A stretch of DNA of 47,500 bases, taken from positions 80,001-127,500 of the forward strand of contig CAUYUJ010020172.1 in the NCBI GenBank assembly GCA_963575745.1, in the 5' to 3' direction. The notes under the pieces were generated by a model, which was not told the origin of the DNA, made no database searches, and saw only the letters and a list, made by a program, of their open reading frames with translations. A program made the translations under genes and the position numbers. Numbering within the stretch: the first letter of the stretch is position 1; each line of letters begins with the position of its first letter. This stretch comes from Prorocentrum cordatum (lineage: Eukaryota; Sar; Dinophyceae; Prorocentrales; Prorocentraceae). Shown in pieces: positions 1-11,559 of the stretch.

Positions 1-1186
1 CAGCCCAGGCCTGGTTGCGTGGTGGACCGACGGCCACACACGTGGAGGGAAGCGAGAAAGAAACAGAACGAGGTGGTGCGTCGGAGGACTGGCGGGGGTT
101 AAATGACAATGGCATGCAGCACTGCCGGAATTGGCTCACGGGGAGGGAGGGGGTGGAAGAGGGCAGAGAAGGGTGACATGGCCAGGCCAGCGCCGCCATA
201 CCGCGAGGCACGACTGGGAATGTCCTCAGGTCCAAGGCTCAAGGTGTCCCCACTGCCTGTCCTGTGTTGCGCCACCACCCCGACGGCAGCCAGCAGCACC
301 AGCGGCCCAACCACCACCACCGCGGAGGGCGGTTGCTGGCAGAGCCCCAGCGCTCTTGGCGGGCCGCCGCTGCAGGCAGGCGAGCGGGGCCCCGCCGCCG
401 GCGCCACAAGGCAAAGAGGAGAGGGGGGTCGCGGAGGCTGGGCCGCGGCCGCCGCCCGCTGCCGCGCGGGCGCGCCCGGCAGCGGTGGGCGGTTGGCCCG
501 CGCGAATGCCGGCGCGGCGGGGGGCGGCGGCAGCCAGCGGCCTGCTTGCGGCGGCTGGCCCGCGGCAGCGGCTGAGCCCGCGACGGCAGGTGCGGCCCGC
601 GGCGGCGGGGACCAGCTGGCGGCAAGTTCACGGTCCGCCTGGCTTCGGCCGACAACCCCCCGCTCTTTCGGAGCGTGCCCCCGCCCCGCCCTCACCGCGG
701 GCGCACGGGGTCTGTGCTAGCCGTGGGGGTGCGCGGCTGCCTTGACGTGAGCACCCCCCCCCCAAACAAAAAAAAAAAACGCCTGGACCAGACCCCGAAT
801 TGATCTCTTGCGGCGTCTTGCGCCCAGGGGAACTTCCCATACGACCCCTCTGGACCCCGAAAAACTCAAAGACGGGCCAAGTGAGTCCAAAACGGTCCCA
901 GATGCCCCCGAGTCCCCGAGCGATCAGTCCAAGGCATGGTGTTGACGGGGGCCGCGGGCAACTAGACTAAATCCGTTTCCCTCCCCGTTGGCTTGCCATA
1001 CGGGTGATATTGTTCTCTCCGAAACACTAGCAACACTCTGCAATCACTTTGCTGCGGGGCCTCGGGGAGTCAGGGTGGTGCCCGCAGGCTAGACGTTTGA
1101 CCCCTGTGCCTCCCTGCTAGCACCCCCAAGGAAGGAGGGCCTCACCTTTTCCCCCTCCCCCTGGCACTCGCGCCGGTACGGGCACG
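1..1186. other. GC-rich DNA without a recognisable gene
   Basis: Very GC-rich between about 360 and 720. Open frames overlap in several phases on both strands here, as expected when stop codons are rare. Their translations are rich in Ala, Pro, Arg and Gly and show no domain I recognise. I see no RNA gene. A short A run at about 769-779 follows a C run and is simple sequence. Confidence 0.6.
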
Positions 1187-1194
1187 GTGGCTCG

Positions 1195-1798
1195 TAGAAG
1201 AAGAAGAAGAAGAAGAAGAAGAAGAAGAAGAAGAAGAAGAAGAAGAAGAAGAAGAAGAAGAAGCAGAAGAAGCAGAAGAAGAAGAAGAAGAAGGAGGAGA
1301 AGAAGAAGAAGAAGAAGGAGGAGAAGAAGAAGAAGAAGAAGGAGGAGAAGAAGAAGAAGAAGAAGAAGGAGAAGACGAAGAAGAAGACGAAAAAGAAGGA
1401 GAAGGAGGAGAAGAAGAAGGAGAAGAGTAAGAAAAAGAAGAAGAGAAATATTAAGAATAATAAGAATGAGAAGGAGAAAAATAATAAAGAGAAGGAGAAG
1501 AAAAAGAGGAATGATAAGGAGAATAAGATGAAGGATGAGAGAAAGGCGAAGACGAAGAAGAAGAATAAGAAAATGAAGAAAGTGAAGAAAAAGAAGAAGA
1601 AGAAGAAGAAGAAGAAGAAGACGAAGAAGAAGAAGAAGACAAAGGAGAAGATGATGAAGAAGAAAAAATAGACGAAGACGAAGACGAAGAATAAGGAAAC
1701 TAAGAAGAACAAAAATAAGGAGACGAAGAAAAAGAAGGAGAAGGAGAAGGAGGAGGAGAAAAAGAATAAGAAAAAGAAACAAAAGAAGGAGGATTAAT
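1195..1798. repeat. (GAA)n microsatellite, about 600 bp, imperfect
   Basis: Almost pure purine on the plus strand. The first 75 bases are nearly perfect GAA. Further on it is interrupted by GGA, GACGAA and AATAA variants. Translations give only Lys/Glu/Arg or Phe/Leu/Ser runs and are not genes. A homopurine tract of this length is of the kind that can form triplex (H-DNA). Confidence 0.95.
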
Positions 1799-2577
1799 AA
1801 TAATCATAACAACCATAAAAAAAAATAATGCTTAGACGAAGACGACGAAGAAATATAATAAATAGATGTGCGCCCGAGCTCTTCCTTCTCGTGCAAGCGG
1901 GTTCGACTAGTAGCTTCGCTCGGCCACTCCCAGACACCTGCGCTTGCTATGCTACTCGAGCTTTGCTTGAAAAAACGATCTCCCGATCTCACTCTGCAGC
2001 TGCTTTGCTGCTGCTTCGAACGGCCTGTTTACTGAAGTCGGAGATACGGGGCAGCTACTAATTAATCTTTTGCCTTTGAGAAGGGAGAGCACGAGAAAAA
2101 CCTCCGCTCTGCAGTCACACGCGACTTGATTCCGGGTTCGCCACCCGAGCTGTACACTAAGAATACATCCTACCAATACATTTCACTCCGCAACTGCTCT
2201 GCTGCTGCTCCAACTGGTGTTATCGCTAAATTCTGCGACCGAGGACAGCTACACAGATCTTGCTTGAAGGAGGCTCGGAGGCGTCGGCACCTCAGAAGAA
2301 GGTCTACGAGTTTCCTCGCAGCAACCAGGGTTTACCATTCACCACTGGCGCCCAGCTCTGGGACACCAGCAGGCTAGTTGGCGCGGCCAATCTCGACTCA
2401 CGTCTGGGGGGGGGGGGCTCTGGGAAAAAATGCTGGGAGATCTTTGGACATTCGTTTGGGGCGGGGCAGCTTGTCCGGACGAATTGGAATGCACTCCTGT
2501 CCACAATCTTGGTCTCAACTCGGTCCTGTCGTTTTGGAGGGCGGGGTCTCATGGAGCACTCCGCCCTGAGAATAAAG
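1799..2577. other. Spacer between two purine tracts, no gene seen
   Basis: Mixed-composition DNA. Two related short strings rich in CTGCTGCT occur near 1,998 and 2,191, suggesting a faint repeat. I see no supported coding region, RNA or mobile-element end. Confidence 0.5.
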
Positions 2578-3001
2578 AGGAGAACGAGGAGGAGGAGGAG
2601 GAGGAGGAGGAGGAGGAGGAGGAGGAGGAGAGCAGGAGGAGGGGGAGGAGGAGGAGGAGAAGAGGAGGAGGAGGAGGAGGAGGAGGGGAGGAGGAGGAGG
2701 AGAAGGAGGAGGAGGAGGAGGAGGAGAAGGAGGACGAGGACGAGGAGGAGGAGGAGGAGCAGGAGGAAGAGGAGGAGGAGGAGGAGGAGGAGGGGAGGAG
2801 GAGGAGGAGGAGGGAAGGAGGAGAAAGGAGGAGGAAGGAGGAGGAGGACGAGGAGCAGGAGGAGGAGGAGAGGAGGAGGAGGAGAGGAGGAGGAGGAGGA
2901 GAGGAGGAGGGGAGGGGAGGAGAGGGAGGAGGAGGAGGAGGAGGAGGAGGAGGAGGAGGAGAGAGGAGGAGGAGGAGGAGGAGGAGGAGGAGGAGGAGGG
3001 C
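2578..3001. repeat. (GGA)n microsatellite, about 420 bp
   Basis: Homopurine GGA/GAG tract on the plus strand with occasional AGC, ACG and GGGG interruptions. All frames give low-complexity translations (Glu, Gly and Arg runs; Pro, Ser and Leu on the other strand). Confidence 0.95.
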
Positions 3002-3050
3002 GGGATGCAAGTGAGGGAATAAGTCCAGATGGGGAGAGAGGCGCGACCGA

Positions 3051-3190
3051 GGTACAAATTGTACCTACACCCCACGGAGAAGGTACAATTTGTACCGACG
3101 CCACGCAGACAAGGTACACATTACACTTTTGACCACGTCCGCGACATGTGCGAGGATGTTAACGGGGGGGAGAAGGTACAAAACGGTACC
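3051..3190. repeat. GGTACA palindromes spaced by 31 bp
   Basis: GGTACAAATTGTACC at 3,051-3,065 and its exact reverse complement GGTACAATTTGTACC at 3,082-3,096 are each near-perfect palindromes (GGTACA, 3 bases, TGTACC). A third GGTACA half-site begins at 3,113 and a fourth imperfect palindrome at 3,175. The start-to-start distances are 31, 31 and 62 bp. This is either a decayed 31-bp minisatellite or a set of phased protein-binding sites. Nothing else in the sequence decides between them. Confidence 0.6.
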
Positions 3191-3392
3191 GGATACTCAT
3201 CCCCCCATGTCCTGATCCCCCTATCGCCATCCAGCCGACTCTGAGAGGCACAAAGGCCACCACCAACGTCAGAAGTGATACCGGCACAGACGCAAGCACA
3301 GACACCAGCCCCAATGCCAGAATCAACGCTCCCGCTGACGCTTGCTCGGACGACATCCCCTACAATCTCGCCGGCCCAAAGCCAAGGCTGAG

Positions 3393-3540
3393 AAGGAGGA
3401 GGAGGAGGAGGAGGAGGAGGAGGAGGAGGAGGAGGACGAGGAGGAGAAGAGGAGGAGGAGGAGGAGGGAGGAGGAGGAGGAGGGAGGAGGAGGAGGAGGA
3501 GGAGGAGGAGGAGGAGGAGGAGGAGGAGGAGGAGGAGGGG
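3393..3540. repeat. (GGA)n microsatellite, about 150 bp
   Basis: A second plus-strand homopurine GGA tract, 390 bp after the first, with a few ACG and AGA interruptions. Confidence 0.95.
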
Positions 3541-3607
3541 AGTGGGAGGGGGGCTTCTTAAAGACAGCTGGTTTTTAGAAGCACCAGCCCCACATCTAGA
3601 GATAAGA

Positions 3608-3980
3608 CCCGCGCCTTGTAAGAAGTAGGAGTGCTTCAAAAAGGCCCCTCCCCGTCCCACTAACCCCCCTCTGCGCGTGCTCGAGAGCGGTGCACTGAGG
3701 AACTGTACGAACCGCCGCAAGTCAAGCACATCGCGGCCGAGCTGCGCCCAGAGCGAGATGCTTGCACCTACGACCTACTGGCAACAGGTGCGGCCCGCGC
3801 CTTGTAAGAAGTAGGAGTGCTTCAAAAAGGCCCCTCCCCGTCCCACTAACCCCCCTCTGCGCGTGCTCGAGAGCGGTGCACTGAGGAACTGTACGAACCG
3901 CCGCAAGTCAAGCACATCGCGGCCGAGCTGCGCCCAGAGCGAGATGCTTGCACCTACGACCTACTGGCAACAGGTGCGGC
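3608..3980. repeat. 186-bp tandem duplication, two copies
   Basis: The block at 3,608-3,793 is repeated at 3,794-3,980 with no differences that I could find by eye. The period of 186 is a multiple of three, but every frame I read through the block meets a stop or has no known motif, so I do not call it coding. The identity implies a recent duplication or an assembly duplication. Confidence 0.9.
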
Positions 3981-4834
3981 AAAACGCAGCCAGGCAGAGC
4001 GAGGAGCGAAATGTTTGAGGGGGAACTCCTGAGAGGTCTTCTTTGAAACGACGACGAGCGATTAAGCCAGATTATGGGGCCACTTCACCGGAGAGGGCCA
4101 GATTCCACCCAGGATGAAGCCGGTTTGAGCCAAGCCGGATCACGCCGGAGCGGCCCAGAGTAACACGAATGTCGACCGCGAGAGTACCAGCGCCAATACA
4201 AAATGGTAAATTTTAACGTACCAGCAGTTATATCGTGTTCCGAAATAAAAACGTCAGTAGTTGTTGTACTTGCTCAGCGGCTGGACGATGTAGTTGCCCT
4301 GAGCGACCACGCACCTAATGAGCTCGACGTCGTGCTTGCAGGTCACCATGCCGCGATCTCTACAAACATCCCCCCGAGCGTCGACAACACAAGGCTGGGG
4401 TAGCCGCGGCCCGCCAAGATCTGGAGGAGGGCACCCGAGCGAACAAGAACGTCGCTCGGGAGCTACGCCGAAAAACGCAGCGCAGTGTCGGGAGGGCCGT
4501 GCAGAGCACCAGCGGTACGTCAGGCCAGTGCTCAAAATTGTCCGCGAGGGGGGAGTGTCCCAGCGAACCGCCGCAGATCCGCCGCCCGAGGATAATAACC
4601 ACGCATGTCCTGCCAGCAGGATGCAATTCGACCAGGAACGGGGCCCCTGCGGAACACGAACACGACGAGGGCAAGCAACAAGTAGGACGAAGAGTCCCGA
4701 CGACCGCGCGCCCACAAAATGAGGGCGCAGGATGTCCAAACAAGCAGACAAGACCGGAAGGATACTGGACCGGGAGCTGGGACGCTCCCGCGAGATCTCG
4801 GGATCACAAAAACAGCGGGGGCCGCCAAACAACA

Positions 4835-4838
<4 letters not shown>
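3981..4838. other. No gene recognised
   Basis: Mixed sequence between the duplication and the CA microsatellite. A minus-strand open frame at 4,254-4,868 has no domain I recognise, and much of its upstream part is translated CA repeat. It is overlapped by equally long plus-strand frames. I do not support a coding call. Confidence 0.5.
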
Positions 4839-4900
<62 letters not shown>

Positions 4901-4903
4901 GCA

Positions 4904-4935
<32 letters not shown>

Positions 4936-4977
4936 CACACACACAACAGCACACACACACACACACACACACAACAC
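4839..4977. repeat. (CA)n microsatellite with an internal (CGCA)n block
   Basis: A CA dinucleotide run interrupted at about 4,895-4,925 by seven or so CGCA tetramers and by two ACAACA breaks. It is alternating purine-pyrimidine throughout, so it is a candidate Z-DNA tract. Confidence 0.95.
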
Positions 4978-7900
4978 AGCGCACTCCCCCCACAAGCCAG
5001 GCCGAGGAAATGGCAGGCGAAGCGTGCCCGACGCACAGGGACAAGTCACATCACAGTTCCGCACATCCACAGGGCGACACGGCGTCGCCCCCGCAGTCGC
5101 TCACCAACCACCGGCTGGCTGGGCGCCCGCGGGCCCCTAGCCGCCAAGCAAAAAAGTTAGCCTCGCGCGCGGCAGCGGGGCCCAGCGAGCAGAGAACTCA
5201 GGAGGGGCGCGCCGTGCACGAAGGCAACTCGCGGGCAGCCCTTCCAACACGGAGCACGTCGCCCGCTTTTTGGCGCACGGGCCGCACGCCCCGAAAAGCG
5301 CCCTTGGAGACCAAAAGGAGGCCCGGAGAGCGTCGCGCACTGCGGCGCCATTCGACCGCGCATCCACATTCGGATCGCCTTCCTGCTCCTGCTGTCCTCT
5401 CATTAATGGTGGTGCGGCGGCTCTGCGGTTTCACGCCTGCTGCCCCTTTCGCTTGTCGTTATGCCGCCTGGCGCCCCCCGTCGCGCCCTCTGCGTCTAAC
5501 CCTGCTTCCCTCCCGTACGCGCTCGCGCATGGTGCTGCACTCGGCGTAGACACGCGGTGGTGCTATGCAGCCCCGTCCTGCTCGGAGTCCCCTTCGCGGG
5601 TCCTCCTTCCGCCCACCCCCCCCAAAACGCCCTTGGAATCGGCGATACGTCGCCGCCGATAGATCGGCGATAGGCCCCCGATGGCGAATGCGGGGTGGGG
5701 CTATTGGGCCCTCAACGGCGATCGATGGGCGATCGGGGGTCGACGCGTCCCCTCCTGAGCCTATCCCCTCCCTAACGATGCCCCTAAGCAGCGCCAGGAC
5801 GTGTAGGAATTAGGCACGAAGAACTCCTGAATCGGCGCAGGCCATCCCTTCGCAGCGCAAGCTAGACTCTGCAACGCCTCTGCGGCGATGCCCGGTGCTG
5901 GAGACAAGGCGCGGCGGACAGGGCCGAAACGCCTGCCCCTCGGACACTGCCCCGGCTGCGGCCGCCGTCTGGACGAGACAATTTTTTTGGTTTTCGCCGG
6001 CCAGCGTGCGCGCAAGCCCCCTGGGCTCCCAAGACGCGATGTGCGCTCACCCTCGCAACGGATCAAAGAAACACTCCCTCTGCACGGGGGGCCGCCTCTG
6101 GGGTCGTCCGTGGGGCGTGCGGTCCGGCGCTCCCTGCTGCGCACCGTGGTGCTCAGAGCCAGCGTCAGATCCAGAGAGGGGCCCAACAGCACGCTTGCGC
6201 AGGCCAAAGACATGCGCACCGTTGCGCCCGGGGGCTGGCAGGCCACCGCCCTCCCCCCGGGCCACCGCAGCACCGCCCGAGCGACGGCGAAAGTCGCGCC
6301 GGCACCATCTGCCACAGGCACTGACACACTTGGCGGCGGGACGGCGTGACGCTTGGGCGGGGTGGGGCACGTCAGTGCGGGGGCGCGGTGCGATCGCGAG
6401 AGCACCCGCGCGAGCACCAGCATGTGGTGGGAGGGTCCAAGCCCCCCACGCTTACGCACGATCGCTACCGTTGCGTACCCGTCGGGGGGGAGGGGCAGAC
6501 TTGGCCCGGGCAGCGGCCGTCACCAAAGTGTACGAAAAGAAACCTGGGTGAGCAGGCACAGGTGGCAACAGGCGCCGACGCAGCACGGCAGACACGGCCA
6601 AACACCGACGACCGCCCCAGCACCACGCGGCAGTGCAAGGCCAACGGCACCACGCGACACACAGCGCCACGAAGGGGGCAGCCGACCGAGGAGACTGCAG
6701 GCTTGGCTTGGTCCCCAGAAGGCTTGAGAAGCCAGACGCGCGGCAACTTGAGACCCAAATTACGTCGGATCCATGTCGGGCCCCCATCGGATTCACGTCG
6801 ATTTTACATCGGACGCACGCCAGAAGATAGCCACGCGAAAGTCGTCCTCTATTTACGCAGCGGACGCGCAGACTAGAAAAAAAACCTTTAAGCACCGTGC
6901 GAGACCCCCAGGATTCTCCTCATAGCAAACTGTACCGAGCCCAGTGCGCACCCAGGTCTGACACCTGGGAGTGAAAGGTAGAACCACGACCTCCTCCTGC
7001 TCCCCTTGGCGTGATGGACCAAGGGGCCCTGTGGAAACGGGTCCTAAACCCAGGGCCCGAAATTTCTTCCCACAAGACCAGCGTTCATCGCGACTCGTTG
7101 GGCCGTAGGGCCTGGGGAAGGCCACGGTATAGCCCGAAACGGCGAGGGACTTCCAGGACCCCTTCCCCTCTAGAACCCCTCGGCATTCATGCCAACGTCC
7201 TGGCTGCTCGCCTTAGAAGGAAGACGCACTGAGCAAATGCATGTAAATTTTCGGCGTCCGCGCTGATTTCTTGGGCCAGTGCTGGACCGCACCCTCCCCT
7301 GGCGCGCGCCAGTGGGGCCCAGCGCAGATCCGAGAAATCCGAACGGGATCTGCGGCTGCATGTGTACGTGGGGGCAGCCGATGTCACCTCCAGCGACGCG
7401 CGGAACATGAACCGGAAAGATTTGCGTGCACTGGCGACCTGGGGGTCGGGACTCGGGAGAACAGAAAGAGCTCGGAGGCGCTCTGGGCGGCGCGCTGTCG
7501 CGCACTCCCGCAGGCCCCGCAGCGACAGCACCACCTTTCCCGCGTCGCGCGCCAGAAGGAGAGGGGGGGCCCTGCCTGGCCCACCCACCCCCTCCCGCGT
7601 AGCAGCAAGTGCTCGTGGAGTACACCGGGGGCGCGCATCGAGACACCGAATGCTTTTCGTCAGGGCGCCCGGGGTTTTTCCGCTCCGCGCGCTGCGCGGT
7701 GCCTTCCCGTGGCCGTTGAAGGAGCTGTTGCGTTCAGGTTGCTCTGGGCCCCCCCCCACCCACTCGCATCTCGCGCCTGCGGGTTGAAGGGCCAGATTTC
7801 TTGCGAGGGTTTCTTGCGGCCGCGCCCGCACTGCATGGCTCTACCGACAAGGTTTCGAGCCGACAGTTCCAAGCACTGGTTGGCCCCAGAGATGTTTGTG

Positions 7901-8085
7901 CCCCCTCGGTTCTACTGGTTCCGCGGCCGCGCAGATGCGCGGGGGCAACGGTCCTCAGCTTCTCGCGGTCCAATAGCTGTTGAGAACCGACGGCTCTAAA
8001 CCGCGGAGCTGGGGAGCCGTGGGGGCGCCTGGGGAGCCCCGAAGTGAGGCAGGCGGGCAAACGCGAGCTCGCAATTCGGTTCGCG
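4978..8085. other. 3.1 kb of GC-rich DNA without a supported gene
   Basis: Open frames of 60-240 codons overlap in up to four phases here (for example 5,761-6,459 minus against 5,895-6,551 plus). None shows a recognisable motif, signal peptide or membrane segment. Small local repeats are visible, such as ATCGGCGAT-type inverted repeats at 5,638-5,675. A spliced gene cannot be excluded without transcripts. Confidence 0.5.
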
Positions 8086-9012
8086 TGAGAACGCATGGGC
8101 AGACGAGCGAGCCCATAGAAACACCGGTAAGAACCGCTAACTGCAATCGCTGTTCAGAGAGCATACGCAGGTTGAGGTCACGGGGACGAATAGCGACACA
8201 CGGGCAGACGCGAGCTTGTGCTCCGATGGGCTCTAGCACTTGTCCAGTGGGAAGACGTGGACAGATGAACGAGCCCATCGCAACGCAAGCAATAACCTCC
8301 AACTACAAGCGCCTTGAGAAACACATGTAACTTGAGAGAGCTCACCAGGACACATATATCGATAAACGGGCAAACGTGAGTTTGTGCTTCAATGGGCAAG
8401 CTCATCCGCCCCGCGGGAACACGTGGACATGTGAGCGAGCCCGGCGAAATGCTAGCAAGACCCTCAAACTGAAAGGGATACAAAAAGAACACCTGTCAAA
8501 TGGGAGAACTCCTCGGGACGCATAGCGACACAAGGGCACGCGGCAGCTTGTGCTTTGATAGGCTCGCTCATCTGTCTGGTGGGAACACATGGGCAGATGA
8601 GCGAACCCATCGGAACACCAACATAATATCTCACTGCAAGCGCCGCTTTGAGAGCGCATGTAAGCTTAGCGAAAGTATTGGAAGTTGTAGCGACAAACGA
8701 GCACACGGTAGCTTGTGTTTTGATGGGTTCGCTCAATTAACTCGCGGGAACGCGTGGACAGATGACCGAACCAATCGAGACACCAGCAAGTGCATTTAGG
8801 TACAAGCAATGATCAGAGCACAGATGTAAACACATTGGGCGAACTCATCGAAGCACGTAGCGACAGACGGGAGAACGCGAGCACGTCTTCCGATGGGTTC
8901 GCCTATCCACGTGGACAGGTGGGCAAGCCCATCGAAACGCAAACAAAAACCTGCAACCGTTTTACACCACGGAAAGACGAGCAAGCCCCTCGACACACGA
9001 GCAACAACCTGT
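8086..9012. repeat. Degenerate tandem repeat, period about 165 bp, with an internal hairpin
   Basis: The motif GAGCCCATCG or a close variant recurs at 8,109, 8,271, 8,437, 8,603, 8,768 and 8,935, with spacings of 162, 166, 166, 165 and 167 bp. A shorter seventh remnant is at 8,983. Most units also carry the reverse complement of this motif about 35-45 bp upstream, so each can fold into a hairpin. Clear pairs are 8,224-8,233 with 8,271-8,280 (10 of 10) and 8,557-8,574 with 8,594-8,611 (16 of 18, the rest wobble pairs). The units share no obvious sequence with the 176-bp satellite further right. Confidence 0.85.
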
Positions 9013-9167
9013 AATGGCAAGCTGTCTGTTGTTACAAACTGTGGCCTCTGTGTGGGCCCGACCCGCGAAGTGGCCGCGAGTAGTCGCTGCGAGAACCGAA
9101 CCGGCGCGGGAGTCACAAAACGGCGCGGGGACGTACCGCGCGGGAAAATGGCGTTTCAAAACCGTCC

Positions 9168-9259
9168 AGTCCTCCTCCTCCTCCTCCTCCTCCTCCTCCT
9201 CCTCCTCCTCCTCCTCCTCCTCCTCCTCCTCCTCCTCCTCCTCCTCCTCCTCCTCCTCC
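9168..9259. repeat. (TCC)n microsatellite
   Basis: A near-perfect pyrimidine TCC repeat of about 30 units, oriented opposite to the GGA tracts at 2.6 and 3.4 kb. Confidence 0.97.
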
Positions 9260-9829
9260 ACCGCGGAAATCCCGAAAGCTCACCGCACGGTCCGTCACCT
9301 GCACGGCGTGGGGACCTGGGAGGCCCCAGTTGCCCGAGGCGTCCTCGGTGGACGACCGAGCCCAAAAACGGCGCGCGAACCCCTGACCCCAGATGGATCA
9401 CCCGACTGTGCCATTGATGAGGAGCAGCACACGCTCCAACAGGCAGGAAGGAAAAATGGCGAAGGGCAAGGCGACGAAAGCGGAACAGGTATGGGTACAA
9501 TTTGTCGGACCCCTGGGGAGGGGTCCCGCTCGAGCGAAGACGCCCATGCGACAACACACACCCTCAGCCCCGTCCCAGAATTCCACTCCAGGCGATTCCG
9601 GGATCGCATAGACTTATGGGTGCTAGCTGTCAGCTCACCAGTAGCCACTGCGCCATTCTGCTGGGTCGCCCAGCGTAGGGCATCGCGCGCCCCGCGACGC
9701 GCGCCGGGCGGGTACGTTCTCACCCTCGCGTTCCCGCTCCGCCGCCGCGGAGAAAAGGGCGGCCGCTGCTCCCCGGACAACTCATGGGCCCCGTCCTGAC
9801 GCGACACTCGAAGCAAATCCAGCGATGGC
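9260..9829. other. No gene recognised
   Basis: GC-rich DNA with overlapping frames on both strands and no motif that supports a product. Confidence 0.5.
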
Positions 9830-10008
9830 GACGAGGGCCTTCCCAGAGGTCCACAAAAAGAGAAAACGAGGGACGACGAGGGCCTCCCAGGAGGCCCCCA
9901 ACAAAAAGAACAAAACGAGGGACGACGAGGGCCTCCCAAGAGGCCCACACAGGGGGAAAACGAGGGACGAAGAGGGCCTCCCAAGAAGGCACAAAAAAAG
10001 GAACACGA
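9830..10008. repeat. 45-49-bp tandem repeat, four copies
   Basis: GACGAGGGCCTCCCAAGAGG-like units begin at 9,830, 9,875, 9,924 and 9,969. Each holds an imperfect GGGCCTCCCAGGAGGCCC inverted repeat followed by an A-rich stretch. The copies differ by a few substitutions and a 4-bp length change. Confidence 0.85.
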
Positions 10009-10555
10009 GGGAGGTAAAGACACCCGTCGGTCGGAAGAAGCGGGTCGAAACATCAAATAGGAAGGCGGTGAAAATAGATTGGGTTTCCGCCCGCCCCCTG
10101 AAGACGGAGGACGACGGGAAACATCTCGGAGAAAGGCAACCGCTCTGGCGGCCCCGACCGCGGAGGCGCGCGACCTCGGCTAGTTCCTCGCACCCGTGAA
10201 AGTGGCCTCAGGCTCTTGGCCGCGGTGGAGGGGCCCAGAGGCACACAAACAGATAGACACGAATCCCAGAATTCCCCATATTTTTTGTATTTTCTGAATT
10301 TTCGATGTCCCCCTCCACTTCCGATGTTTTCTGTTTTCTGGGGGATCGACGATGATTTGTGTTTGCGTTTCCCCCCCCCTGACTTGCGACTTCCAAACAC
10401 GCCTAGAGCTCGAATGTAATTCAGGAAACGCACATCATTGTTGGTAAGATATTTACAATGCGAAAAATGTTCCAGTCGCAGACGTCTCGATATCGTTGGC
10501 GAATGTACCTGATGACTTTCTGTTTCGAGAAGTGTTTCCCAACTGTTTAGCTAGC
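10009..10555. other. Transition from GC-rich DNA to satellite, no gene
   Basis: Composition falls from GC-rich to balanced near 10,260. I see no recognisable gene, RNA or element end. Confidence 0.45.
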
Positions 10556-11405
10556 CCACAGCTCAAATGAAGTGGAGAAAACGATCAGGATCTCTTGGCA
10601 AATTAGAAGAGTACGATTGGTTTTGTTGGTTTCAGCTCTGGTAGCAAACGGAATTCGGGCATTTAGATACTTGAGACGAGCGCTCCTGAACATGTTTTTG
10701 TTTCCGATTGCTGTGCCAAACAGCGCTGTAGCTCATCTGCAGCTCAAGTTACATCACGAAAGGCATCATCACTTCAGAAAATCAGCAGCGTACGAATAGA
10801 TTGTCGGTTCGAACTCTGGTAGCAGACCGAGTTCGGGCATCTAGATACTTGAGACTAGCGCGCCGGATGGTTTTCTTCCGATTGCTGTGCCAAACAGCTC
10901 GCTAGCTCATCTGCAGCTCGAGCTACATCATAAAACTCATCATCATCTCTGAAAGAATTAACAGAGTACGAATAGTTGTTGGACCCAGCTCTGGTAGCAG
11001 ACCGAATTCGGGCATCTAGATACTTGAGACGAGCGCTTTTGATGATTCCATTTCGATTGCTTTGCCGAACAGCTCTGTAGCTCATCTGCAGCTCGAGTTA
11101 AGTTCAGAAAACCGACAGCACCTGCCAAGATGGCATAAAACAGCCGACCCCGCCTGAGTGCTTTTTGATAGTAATATGTACCCGATCGACCTGAGATTGC
11201 GATGGCGAGCGGGCATAAGATCGAAGATGGGAGGAAAAATATTAGAGCTCTAAGGAATTTTCAAATTTGGAGAAAAATAATTTTCAACCGACCAAAATCA
11301 TGCAAAACTTCCGTCGGGATTTTTCGGGCCAACTAGCCCCCCAGCGCGCCGGAATGACTCTCTAGCTTCGCCGCTTCGCTCTTAGGGAAGCTCCACGAGT
11401 CATCT
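10556..11405 (+). repeat. Divergent composite satellite element, 176-bp monomers plus tail
   Basis: CTCTGGTAGCA recurs at 10,636, 10,814 and 10,989 (periods 178 and 175). Each monomer has the order GAATTCGGGCATCTAGATAC, GATTGC, CTGTAGCTCATCTGCAG, CTCGAGTTA. After the last monomer comes the same tail as in the elements right of 24.9 kb: GCCGACCCCGCC, a CCCGATCGA string, TTTTCAACCGACCAAAA and GCGCGCCGGAAT. It closes with a hairpin and CTCCACGAGT, a variant of the CTCTACGAGT module end. It is therefore an older relative of the CE elements listed below. Confidence 0.85.
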
Positions 11406-11559
11406 CGAGAAAATGATTTTAAATAGGCCAACAAAACATGGGAACCGGCGGCACGCCGACAACCTTGGTCTGTTTTGTTTGGGCCCCTGTGCACCAGCTG
11501 CGAGACAACTGGAGGAGACGAGTCTCGCAAGTCCCGAAGCAGCGAGCGAGCAGCACATA

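Noticed and set aside
99-745. Several long overlapping open frames on both strands in the GC-rich start
   Set aside because: Four or more phases are open at once, translations are Ala/Pro/Arg/Gly-rich without motifs, and GC content alone explains the lack of stops.
3051-3096. Steroid-receptor-type response elements (GGTACA-3-TGTACC)
   Set aside because: The half-site spacing matches such elements, but they are known from animals. Nothing here indicates an animal genome or such a receptor.
1089-3132. Proteins made of Arg, Glu, Lys, Leu, Phe, Pro or Ser runs
   Set aside because: These are translations of the GAA and GGA microsatellites.
5761-6551. Opposing frames of 232 and 218 codons
   Set aside because: They overlap on opposite strands, neither has a recognisable domain, and the composition is low-stop GC-rich DNA.
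10800-10830. tRNA-like B box (GGTTCGAACTC) in a satellite monomer, suggesting a SINE
   Set aside because: No A box at proper spacing, no acceptor or anticodon stem, and the string is not kept in the other monomers.
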